DNA from: an uncultured Flavobacteriaceae bacterium
GTDB lineage: Bacteria > Bacteroidota > Bacteroidia > Flavobacteriales > Flavobacteriaceae
Direction: 5' to 3'
NCBI GenBank assembly: GCA_913052425.1
Contig: CAJXEG010000094.1
Span: 1-5,504 of the forward strand
Length of the DNA: 5,504 nt
Shown here in pieces: positions 1 to 5,198 of the stretch. The notes beneath the pieces were generated by a model. The model saw nothing but the letters and a program-made list of their open reading frames with translations. It was not told where the DNA came from and made no database searches. Position 1 is the first letter of the stretch; every line of letters starts with the position of its first letter. A program made the translations under genes and the position numbers.

Positions 1-59
1 CTCGAACCCAGGACCCTCTCCTTAAAAGGGAGATGCTCTACCAACTGAGCTACCAAGTC
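1..59 (-). tRNA. tRNA-Lys (anticodon UUU), 3' end cut off by window start
   Basis: Read on the minus strand, the segment folds as a tRNA. The acceptor 5' strand is GACUUGG (59-53), followed by UA, then D stem GCUC/GAGC (50-47 with 38-35) around the loop AGUUGGUA. The anticodon stem is UCUCC/GGAGA (33-29 with 21-17) and the seven-base loop is CUUUUAA (28-22). The anticodon UUU lies at 26-24 and reads AAA/AAG lysine codons. A five-base variable region (16-12) leads to T-stem strand CUGGG (11-7) and the start of the T loop, UUCGAG. The rest of the T arm and the 3' acceptor strand lie outside the window. A good Bacteroidota promoter sits just upstream, so the gene probably starts its own transcript. 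Confidence 0.97.
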
Positions 60-70
60 TTTTGAGGCTG

Positions 71-100
71 CAAATATAATATCAATTATTTACTTATCAA
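71..100 (-). promoter_or_regulatory. Promoter of tRNA-Lys
   Basis: On the minus strand, TTG (100-98) is followed after exactly 19 bases by TATATTTG (78-71), matching the Bacteroidota sigma-A pattern TTG-N19-TAnnTTTG. The last base of the -7 element lies 12 bases before the tRNA 5' base, which leaves only a short 5' leader for processing. Confidence 0.8.
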
Positions 101-112
101 GTTCAATTGTTA

Positions 113-120
113 TAATTTTG
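113..120 (+). promoter_or_regulatory. Probable -7 element of the aroK promoter
   Basis: TAATTTTG matches TAnnTTTG and lies 26 bases before the aroK ATG. No TTG sits at the expected -33 position (about 91-94), so the promoter may be weak or need help. The expected -33 region falls inside the spacer of the oppositely directed tRNA-Lys promoter. Confidence 0.45.
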
Positions 121-145
121 AGGTACGACTCTATTCCTTTAAAAA

Positions 146-673
146 ATGGTAAAATCTATTGTTCTGATGGGCTATATGGGCTCTGGTAAATCTGCTGTTG
201 GAAAACGCTTAGCAGCGCTTAAATCCCTTTCATTCATTGACCTTGATGAGTATATCGAGTCTCAGGAAAAAAACACCATTTCTCAAATATTTGAACAAGT
301 GGGAGAATTGTATTTTCGAAAAAAAGAACGCTTCTATCTGGAAAAATTACTTTACAAAGACCCTCAGGCGGTGATCTCATTGGGAGGAGGAACTCCTTGT
401 TACTTTGACAATATCGATTTTGTCGTTCAAAAAAAAGATATCCTTAGTCTCTACCTCAAAACATCCCCCAAGACACTGGCCGGGAGATTGTTTGATCAAA
501 AAGACCATCGCCCCATGATCGCCCATCTGCAAACACCGCAGGAGTTGGAAGAATTTATAGGAAAACATCTTTTTGAAAGGGTACCTTTTTACATCAAGGC
601 CGAACATCACATTACGACTGATCACCACCTTGTAGATGAGTTGGTCAATCGAATAGAAAAGCTACTCGCTTAA
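146..673 (+). CDS. aroK: Shikimate kinase
   Basis: This cytoplasmic P-loop kinase phosphorylates shikimate at the 3-hydroxyl with ATP, step five of chorismate synthesis for aromatic amino acids. At 175 aa it matches the family length (about 170). The Walker A loop GYMGSGKS is at residues 9-16. The DLD motif at 32-34 and Arg58 are shikimate contacts in known structures, and the GGG of the shikimate-binding loop is at 80-82. The lid carries HRP with Arg122, and the late Arg145 in the R-x-x-F-Y-x-x-A motif completes the usual set. All catalytic residues seem to be present, so the enzyme should work. The ATG at 146 places the P-loop at the usual distance from the N-terminus; no clear Shine-Dalgarno site precedes it. 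The gene runs divergently from tRNA-Lys, and its last three codons and stop overlap the end of the convergent phosphoribosyltransferase gene. Confidence 0.97.
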   Translation: MVKSIVLMGYMGSGKSAVGKRLAALKSLSFIDLDEYIESQEKNTISQIFEQVGELYFRKKERFYLEKLLYKDPQAVISLGGGTPCYFDNIDFVVQKKDILSLYLKTSPKTLAGRLFDQKDHRPMIAHLQTPQELEEFIGKHLFERVPFYIKAEHHITTDHHLVDELVNRIEKLLA

Positions 674-1165
674 ATAGACCCCTTCGTTGTTTCCAAACGC
701 TACATCGATATGCTCTTTGATGGAGGTGGAGAGTGAGATTCCTTTGAAATCTCCTTTGATCGGGAAGTTTTTGTGATTGCGATTAACCAAGACAGCGGTT
801 TGTAGCTTTTTTAGTTTGAAGCTCAGAAAATGGGTAACGGCGTAGATCAATGTACTGCCCGTGTTGAGAACATCGTCTACCACCACAACAGAATTATTTT
901 CGCACACTTCTAATTTTTTCGACAAGACAATTGGGTTGATGGGATTTTTTTTGTCCACCTTTATTTCCATAAAAATCACATCTATGTCACTGATCTTCTC
1001 CAATTCTTCACGGATTCTTTTGGCCAAAATCACCCCGTTGTGAGCGATGCCTGCCAAAATCAATTGTGAATCCTCGAAATGAGTTTCATAGATTTGGTAG
1101 GCGATTCTTTTTACGGTTTTATGGATGTCGTTGGCATCCATTATTTTATTTATATTTTCCTGCAT
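662..1165 (-). CDS. PyrR-like type I phosphoribosyltransferase
   Basis: This 167-aa protein has the type I PRTase fold. The PRPP-binding loop VVVVDDVLNTGST is at residues 93-105, with the acidic pair Asp97-Asp98, and the pyrophosphate loop GIAHNG is at 39-44. By recall, it aligns end to end with Bacillus PyrR (about 180 aa): an IMDANDIHKTVKRIAYQI start resembling ILDEQAIRRALTRIAHEM, LAKRIREELEKI, and a tail AVLVNRNHKNFPIKGDFKG followed by STSIKEHIDV. The PyrR hallmark LYRDD in the middle is missing (here MEIKVDKKNPINP), and TGRT is TGST. I therefore call a PyrR-family PRTase of unknown substrate rather than PyrR itself. Uracil phosphoribosylation is possible; mRNA-binding attenuation is doubtful. 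No signal peptide is seen, so it is cytoplasmic. The stop overlaps aroK tail to tail by 12 bases. The S4 gene lies 135 bases upstream on the same strand. Confidence 0.88.
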   Translation of the reverse strand: MQENINKIMDANDIHKTVKRIAYQIYETHFEDSQLILAGIAHNGVILAKRIREELEKISDIDVIFMEIKVDKKNPINPIVLSKKLEVCENNSVVVVDDVLNTGSTLIYAVTHFLSFKLKKLQTAVLVNRNHKNFPIKGDFKGISLSTSIKEHIDVAFGNNEGVYLSE

Positions 1166-1300
1166 TGTTAGGGAATAACCAATATGATTGCCGAAATATA
1201 GGAATAGATTTTTACTTTATTTTGTTCTCTGATAAGTTTTATACTACGATAAGAATCAATGGCATCCTGTGATTATTGTTGATCATCTCTGTCGGAGTCA
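1166..1300. other. Gap between S4 gene and PRTase gene, with weak promoter candidate
   Basis: These 135 AT-rich bases separate two minus-strand genes. A minus-strand TATATTTC at 1204-1197 resembles TAnnTTTG except for the last base, and has no TTG at the expected distance. It could be a weak promoter for the PRTase gene. I see no convincing hairpin with a T run that would end S4 transcription, no RNA gene and no plausible small gene. Confidence 0.3.
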
Positions 1301-1666
1301 TCAATCTTCAAAATAGTCATCCATTTCCCTGCGGTCTTTTTTGGTGGGCCTTCCGCTTCCCCTTTCTCTTTCCGGGCCTTTGGAGAGGGATTGAAAATTC
1401 GCATGATCAAAGGCATCTTTGGGCGTAATGTTTTGTCGATAAATGTCGACCAGTTTAGCTCCCAGTCTGCTCTTGGGAATGTCCATGACTATCAATTCAT
1501 GCCAAATCTGGTTTTTTCTCACTTTGATTTTGTCTCCGATAAGAACTTCTCTGGATGGTTTTACCAATCGATCTCCAATTCTGACATGACCTTGTTTGCA
1601 TGCCAAACTGGCTTGATTCCTTGATTTATAATAGCGGAGACACCACAGGTATTGATCAATTCGCAT
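1301..1666 (-). CDS. hslR: Hsp15-like RNA-binding S4 domain protein
   Basis: This 121-aa cytoplasmic protein carries an S4 RNA-binding domain at residues 1-55 (RIDQYLWCLRYYKSR, then ACKQGHVRIGDRLVKPSREVLIGDKIKV). The middle is a short mixed region, and the tail is basic and then acidic, containing GRPTKKDRR at 105-113. This layout matches E. coli Hsp15 (HslR, 133 aa), including RLDKWLWAARFYKTR and RPDKKERRDL. Hsp15 binds free 50S subunits still carrying a nascent chain and helps recycle stalled ribosomes; this role is transferred by homology. I chose the ATG at 1666 because the S4 domain normally starts right there. The upstream in-frame start at 1720 would add 18 non-conserved residues and run through the promoter. 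Its promoter region is shared with the divergent FKBP gene. Confidence 0.92.
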   Translation of the reverse strand: MRIDQYLWCLRYYKSRNQASLACKQGHVRIGDRLVKPSREVLIGDKIKVRKNQIWHELIVMDIPKSRLGAKLVDIYRQNITPKDAFDHANFQSLSKGPERERGSGRPTKKDRREMDDYFED

Positions 1667-1691
1667 TGTTAAACTTACGATAATTCGATTA

Positions 1692-1720
1692 CAAAAATAA
1701 AGTAAAATTGTATCTTGCAA
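1692..1720 (-). promoter_or_regulatory. Promoter of the S4-domain gene
   Basis: On the minus strand, TTG (1720-1718) is followed after 18 bases by TATTTTTG (1699-1692), a full match to TAnnTTTG. The element ends 26 bases before the ATG at 1666, giving a leader of roughly 20 bases without a clear Shine-Dalgarno site. It also argues against translation starting at 1720. Confidence 0.7.
1703..1710 (+). promoter_or_regulatory. Candidate -7 element of the FKBP lipoprotein gene
   Basis: TAAAATTG differs from TAnnTTTG at one position and lies 25 bases before the ATG at 1735. No TTG is found about 19 bases upstream. It falls inside the spacer of the S4 promoter on the other strand, so the two promoters could not be occupied at once. 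This is a weak call. Confidence 0.3.
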
Positions 1721-1734
1721 ACCAATTTTTTAGG

Positions 1735-2622
1735 ATGAAGTATTTAAGCTATATCTTTTGTGTTTTACTTTTATTAGGCCTTGTTTTGAGTTGCAAGAAA
1801 GACTCCGGACCCGAGCCTGTCAGGGAGCTTCAGGAACAAGCCCCAAAAGACGATGAAGCCTTGGTGAGTTATCTTCAAACTCATTTCTACAATTATGAAG
1901 AATTTGATGAAGACCCCGATAACTATAAAATAGAAATAAGCATCGACACCATAGCCGATGATAATATCGACAAAACGCCACTTTGGGATCAAGTGCAGAC
2001 CAAAACCATTGAATTGACCGATAGAAATGACAATAAAGTTCCCAATAAAATCTACTTTTTAGAAGTTAGAGAAGGGGTAGGAGAAAAACCAAGCCGGATG
2101 GATTCTACTTTTGTAACCTATAAAGGGACGTTATTAAACAGAAAAGTTTTTGATAGCAGAGAATTACCGCTATGGTTTGATTTGACAGATGTTATTCGTG
2201 GATTTAGAGAGTTTTTACCGGAATTAAAGGCCGGAGATCATACATTGAATAATGATGGCACCTATGATTTAGATAACTATGGTCAGGGAATGTTTTTTAT
2301 TCCTTCTGCATTGGGTTATTATGCTCAAAACCTTTTGTCCATTCCCAAATACTCTCCTTTGGTATTTTCTGTTGCCTTACATAAAGTAAACCCTGCTGAC
2401 CATGACAACGATGGTATTTTGTCCATCAATGAAGATCCCGATGGTGATGGTAACCCATTCAATGACGATACGGACGAGGATCGGATTCCCAACTATAGGG
2501 ATAGTGACGATGATGGAGATGGAACCCTCACCAAAAAAGAATATGATCGGGACGGGGACGATGTTCCGGACGATGATGATAATGATGGAATTCCGGATTA
2601 TCTAGATCAAGACAACACCTAA
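1735..2622 (+). CDS. FKBP-type peptidyl-prolyl isomerase lipoprotein with Asp-rich Ca-binding-like tail
   Basis: The 295-aa product begins with a lipoprotein signal peptide: a hydrophobic stretch at 4-18, lipobox LVLSC and lipidated Cys20. The ATG at 1735 is chosen because it starts this signal cleanly; an in-frame TTG at 1708 would add nine residues. Residues 40-104 resemble the N-terminal region of Bacteroidota FKBP lipoproteins (YLQTHFYNYEEFDED, IDTIADDNIDKTPLWDQV). The FKBP domain spans about 105-218. Compared with human FKBP12, active-site positions are kept at Tyr129, Phe139-Asp140, Val153-Ile154, Tyr195 and Phe211, while the pocket Trp is Phe157. An insertion at about 169-182 is Asn/Asp rich. 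Residues 222-295 are a chain of DxDxDG-like units as in thrombospondin type 3 or EF-hand-like repeats, which probably bind Ca2+. It likely folds envelope proteins at the outer membrane. It meets the barrel gene tail to tail with a three-base overlap. Confidence 0.92.
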   Translation: MKYLSYIFCVLLLLGLVLSCKKDSGPEPVRELQEQAPKDDEALVSYLQTHFYNYEEFDEDPDNYKIEISIDTIADDNIDKTPLWDQVQTKTIELTDRNDNKVPNKIYFLEVREGVGEKPSRMDSTFVTYKGTLLNRKVFDSRELPLWFDLTDVIRGFREFLPELKAGDHTLNNDGTYDLDNYGQGMFFIPSALGYYAQNLLSIPKYSPLVFSVALHKVNPADHDNDGILSINEDPDGDGNPFNDDTDEDRIPNYRDSDDDGDGTLTKKEYDRDGDDVPDDDDNDGIPDYLDQDNT

Positions 2623-3209
2623 TTCAGTTTAAAAGAAACCCCCAGTGTGAATTGGCTGGGTTGGGTATTAATTTTTCCCTCAATGGGGACACCCGCTTGA
2701 GACAATAATTTACTTTCCATGGCCGATAGGCCCTTTTCGTAACGCAAATCAATTCCAAAGGGACCCAATTTCAAACGGCTACCGATGTGTAAACCACAGG
2801 TCATTTTGTTTTTGATTTCCTCCAGCTTCAGATCATTGCTTTTTTGTGAAAGGTTATAAAAGGCAGTTGGCCCTAAAAATATACTTACCGGCCCCAATAG
2901 GGTTAAACCGAAAGATACCGGAAGTTCAATTCTGGAATTATCAATCAAATTATTTTCAAATTGGCTGCTGACTTTGGTGTATTGCAATTCGGGTCTTAAG
3001 TAAAGGATCAAAAAATCAACTTCAGTGTACACCCCCAAATGAAAGCCCGTTTTTCCATCTAATGGGCCTTGTTTTTGGAGTTGATCGGCAATCAGTACAA
3101 TGTCCCCTGAGGAGTCCAAGTTGACACCTCCTTTGAGGCCAAACTTTATTTGCGAAAACGAAAACTTTGCGCTAAAGAGCAGTAGGAAGAATATGGGGTA
3201 TGATTTCAT
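2619..3209 (-). CDS. PorT-like outer-membrane beta-barrel protein
   Basis: This 196-aa protein starts with a signal peptide (MKSYPIFFLLLFSAKFSFSQ, cleavage near Ser19-Gln20). The mature part alternates short amphipathic strands with loops: IKFGLKGGVNL (21-31), TGFHLGVYTEVDF, LYLRPELQYTKV (69-80), RIELPVSFGL (93-102), VSIFLGPTAFYNL, GLHIGSRLKLG, GIDLRYEKGLS (152-162) and a last strand FTLGVSFKLN. This pattern, and the phrases G-x-K-x-G-x-N, LRPELQY and RIELPV, are typical of Bacteroidota PorT/OMP_b-brl proteins, small barrels of about eight strands. The exact function is unknown; many members are annotated only as porin family. Its start lies 16 bases after the transketolase C-subunit stop, with no room for a separate promoter there, so it is probably co-transcribed with the transketolase genes. 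Confidence 0.85.
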   Translation of the reverse strand: MKSYPIFFLLLFSAKFSFSQIKFGLKGGVNLDSSGDIVLIADQLQKQGPLDGKTGFHLGVYTEVDFLILYLRPELQYTKVSSQFENNLIDNSRIELPVSFGLTLLGPVSIFLGPTAFYNLSQKSNDLKLEEIKNKMTCGLHIGSRLKLGPFGIDLRYEKGLSAMESKLLSQAGVPIEGKINTQPSQFTLGVSFKLN

Positions 3210-3225
3210 ATTTAAAACTATGAAA

Positions 3226-4179
3226 TTATTTTCTATTCATTACCTTTTTGCAAGCTGATATTATGGCATTTTTATTCAAACCGTACTTTTCCATCAATTG
3301 AGCCGGGGTTCCGGATTCACCAAAGGTGTCTTTGGTGGCAATGAACTCCTGAGGTGTGTGGAGTTCCAAGGCCAGTGCTGCGGCAATACTTTCCCCTAAA
3401 CCTCCCAAATAGTTGTGTTCTTCGGCAGAGACAATACAGCCTGTTTTTTGAACCGAAGAGACAAGCAGTTCGGTGTCCAGCGGTTTGATGGTGTGTATGT
3501 TGACGACTTCAGCAGAGATACCTTCGGCTTCCAGCGCTTCTGCAGCCTGTAAAGCTTCCCAGACTAAATGACCGGTAGCAACAATGGTCACGTCATTACC
3601 GGGGTTTAATACAATCCCTTTGCCTATTTCGAAGGGGATTTCATCGGTGATAAAATTGGCTACCTTGGGACGTCCAAAACGGAGGTAAACAGGGCCTTGG
3701 TGGTCTGCAATGGCGATCGTCGCCGCTTTGGTCTGATTAAAATCACAAGGATTGATCACTGTCATACCGGGCAACATTTTCATCAGGCCGATGTCTTCCA
3801 AAATCTGGTGGGTAGCCCCATCTTCTCCCAGTGTTACTCCCGCATGCGAGGCACATATTTTTACATTTTTTCCTGAATAGGCTATGGATTGCCGAATTTG
3901 GTCGTAAACCCTTCCTGTAGAAAAGTTGGCAAATGTACCCGTAAAAGGGATTTTTCCTCCTATGGTCAAACCTGCGGCAATGCCCATCATATTGGCTTCG
4001 GCAATTCCTATTTGGAAAAACCGTTCCGGATTTTCGTCGATAAATTCTTGCATCTTCAGTGACCCTATCAGGTCAGCACAAAGGGCAACGACCTTGGGGT
4101 TCGTTCTTCCAAGTTCAGCCAAACCGGCGCCAAAACCCGAGCGGGTGTCTACCTTACCTTGATCCGTATATTTTTTCAT
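3226..4179 (-). CDS. Transketolase C-terminal subunit (PYR and C-terminal domains)
   Basis: The 317-aa protein corresponds to the second half of a standard transketolase. The pyrimidine-binding domain runs from about residue 7 to 170 and includes GIAEANM with Glu61, the residue that activates the thiamine-diphosphate aminopyrimidine (Glu418 in yeast). It is followed by FTGTFANFSTGRVYDQIR (79-96) and SHAGVTLGEDGATHQ (111-125). The C-terminal domain begins near 180 and contains VTIVATGHLVWEALQAA and the later EEHNYLGGLGESIA. With the N-subunit it should move two-carbon units between ketose and aldose phosphates in the non-oxidative pentose phosphate pathway, in the cytoplasm. An AGGAA-like site (4196-4192) lies 12 bases before the ATG. 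Its gene starts 20 bases after the N-subunit stop, in one operon. A relative acting on another sugar, as in split apulose-type transketolases, is possible but less likely. Confidence 0.94.
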   Translation of the reverse strand: MKKYTDQGKVDTRSGFGAGLAELGRTNPKVVALCADLIGSLKMQEFIDENPERFFQIGIAEANMMGIAAGLTIGGKIPFTGTFANFSTGRVYDQIRQSIAYSGKNVKICASHAGVTLGEDGATHQILEDIGLMKMLPGMTVINPCDFNQTKAATIAIADHQGPVYLRFGRPKVANFITDEIPFEIGKGIVLNPGNDVTIVATGHLVWEALQAAEALEAEGISAEVVNIHTIKPLDTELLVSSVQKTGCIVSAEEHNYLGGLGESIAAALALELHTPQEFIATKDTFGESGTPAQLMEKYGLNKNAIISACKKVMNRK

Positions 4180-4199
4180 GAATTTTTGCTGTTCCTAAA

Positions 4200-5045
4200 T
4201 TAATAATCCCCTAATGTCTGTGGGTTTTGAGATAATGCGACTTGCAGTTGTTCATCATTGGGTGCCTTTCCATGCCAGGCGTGGGTGTGCATCATATAAT
4301 CTACACCATTGCCCATTTCTGTATGCATGATGATGACAACAGGTTGGCCTTTTCCCGTTTTGGTTTGGGCTAGTTTCAACGTTTCTATAATGGATTTAAG
4401 GTCGTTTCCTTCCTCAAGCAGAAGGACTTCCCAACCGAATGCTTCAAATTTTTGGGCAATGTTCCCCATGGGCAAAACATCGTCTGTTGAACCGTCGATC
4501 TGTTTTCCGTTGAGATCTACCGTGGCAATTAAATTGTCCACTTTTTTTCCTGCTGCATACATTATGGCTTCCCAGTTTTGACCCTCTTGTAATTCGCCAT
4601 CGCCCATCAGGGTAAAAACGGTTTTATCGTCATTGTTTAATTTTTTGGAAAGTGCGGCACCAATAGCTACCGACAAGCCTTGACCCAAGGAGCCCGAGGC
4701 AACTCTCACGCCGGGAAGTCCCTCGTGGGTAGTGGGGTGTCCTTGTAATCTGGAATCAATCAAACGGAAAGTTTGAAGCTCCTCAACAGGGAAATAGCCC
4801 TTGCGTGCCAAAACACTATAAAATACCGGAGAAATGTGACCGTTTGATAGAAAAAATAAATCTTCGTTGGCGCCATCCATGTCAAAATCCTCTTTGAGTT
4901 TCATGACCTCATAATAGAGCGCAACAAAAAATTCTGTACAGCCAAGTGATCCTCCGGGATGTCCTGAATTCACCTTGTGAACCATACGCAAAATGTCTCT
5001 TCTTACTTGAAAAACAAGATTGTTCAAAAAATTAAAGTCCGGCAT
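4200..5045 (-). CDS. Transketolase N-terminal subunit (thiamine-diphosphate-binding)
   Basis: The 281-aa protein is the PP (diphosphate-binding) half of transketolase. Motifs in order are NSGHPGGSLG (26-35, with the catalytic-region His29), SNGH (67-70), GHPTTHE (102-108), GSLGQGLS (118-125), the ThDP/Mg2+ motif GDG (148-150) closing about 30 residues later with DLNG and Asn179, and HAWHGKAP (255-262). All are characteristic of transketolases. It stops where single-chain enzymes continue into the PYR domain, and the partner gene follows after 20 bases, so this is a natural split rather than a broken gene. Split transketolases are common in archaea and several bacterial groups, including Bacteroidota. 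The heterotetrameric enzyme would supply ribose 5-phosphate and erythrose 4-phosphate. The ATG at 5045 is the first after a good promoter. Confidence 0.94.
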   Translation of the reverse strand: MPDFNFLNNLVFQVRRDILRMVHKVNSGHPGGSLGCTEFFVALYYEVMKLKEDFDMDGANEDLFFLSNGHISPVFYSVLARKGYFPVEELQTFRLIDSRLQGHPTTHEGLPGVRVASGSLGQGLSVAIGAALSKKLNNDDKTVFTLMGDGELQEGQNWEAIMYAAGKKVDNLIATVDLNGKQIDGSTDDVLPMGNIAQKFEAFGWEVLLLEEGNDLKSIIETLKLAQTKTGKGQPVVIIMHTEMGNGVDYMMHTHAWHGKAPNDEQLQVALSQNPQTLGDY

Positions 5046-5063
5046 TGTGATAAATTTTCAGGG

Positions 5064-5093
5064 CAAAAGTAAGCTTTCAAGCTTTAGCCACAA
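5064..5093 (-). promoter_or_regulatory. Promoter of the transketolase operon
   Basis: On the minus strand, TTG (5093-5091) is followed after exactly 19 bases by TACTTTTG (5071-5064), a full match to the Bacteroidota pattern. The -7 element ends 19 bases before the ATG at 5045, so the leader is only about a dozen bases. Confidence 0.75.
5071..5085. repeat. AAGCTTT direct repeat in the transketolase promoter spacer
   Basis: AAGCTTT occurs twice, at 5071-5077 and 5079-5085, with one base between. Each copy contains the palindrome AAGCTT. The pair falls almost entirely in the spacer between the -33 and -7 elements, where a regulator could block RNA polymerase. It may be chance. Confidence 0.35.
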
Positions 5094-5112
5094 AGTAGTG
5101 AGAATCATTTTG

Positions 5113-5133
5113 TTTAAAAATAATTTTTTTAAA
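5113..5133. repeat. AT-only inverted repeat between transketolase operon and tgt
   Basis: TTTAAAAA (5113-5120) and TTTTTAAA (5126-5133) are exact inverted copies around a five-base centre. The repeat lies upstream of both divergent promoters. It has no G or C, so it is a poor terminator and more likely bent or easily melted DNA. The rest of the 153-base gap (5046-5198) holds the two promoters and nothing else that I can support. Confidence 0.35.
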
Positions 5134-5175
5134 GGTTTTAGATCGCAGATGAAGCAGAATCATTTCCCAGTATAT

Positions 5176-5183
5176 TATATTTG
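5176..5183 (+). promoter_or_regulatory. -7 element of the tgt promoter
   Basis: TATATTTG fully matches TAnnTTTG and ends 16 bases before the tgt ATG. No TTG is seen 17-21 bases upstream. The surrounding 16 bases (5172-5187) are identical to those of the tRNA-Lys promoter, which strengthens the call. Confidence 0.65.
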
Positions 5184-5198
5184 CAGCTACTTTTAGGC

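Noticed and set aside
1066..1272. 68-residue plus-strand frame across the PRTase start and the following gap
   Set aside because: It overlaps the conserved N-terminus of the PRTase on the other strand and shows no domain or signal of its own.
1667..1720. Upstream in-frame extension of the S4 gene starting at 1720
   Set aside because: The extra 18 residues are not part of the S4 domain, and the stretch contains the promoter of the gene itself.
1708..1734. TTG start of the FKBP gene at 1708
   Set aside because: It adds nine residues before a signal peptide that begins well at the ATG at 1735, and the TTG is part of a possible -7 element.
2402..2605. Met-rich 67-residue frame on plus inside the FKBP gene
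   Set aside because: It is a frame-shifted reading of the GAT/GAC-rich Asp repeats; the ATG codons come from the GATG periodicity.
3226..5045. Two transketolase pieces as a single gene broken by a frameshift
   Set aside because: Each half has its own start, stop and full domain set, with a 20-base gap at the natural domain boundary; split transketolases are a known normal form.
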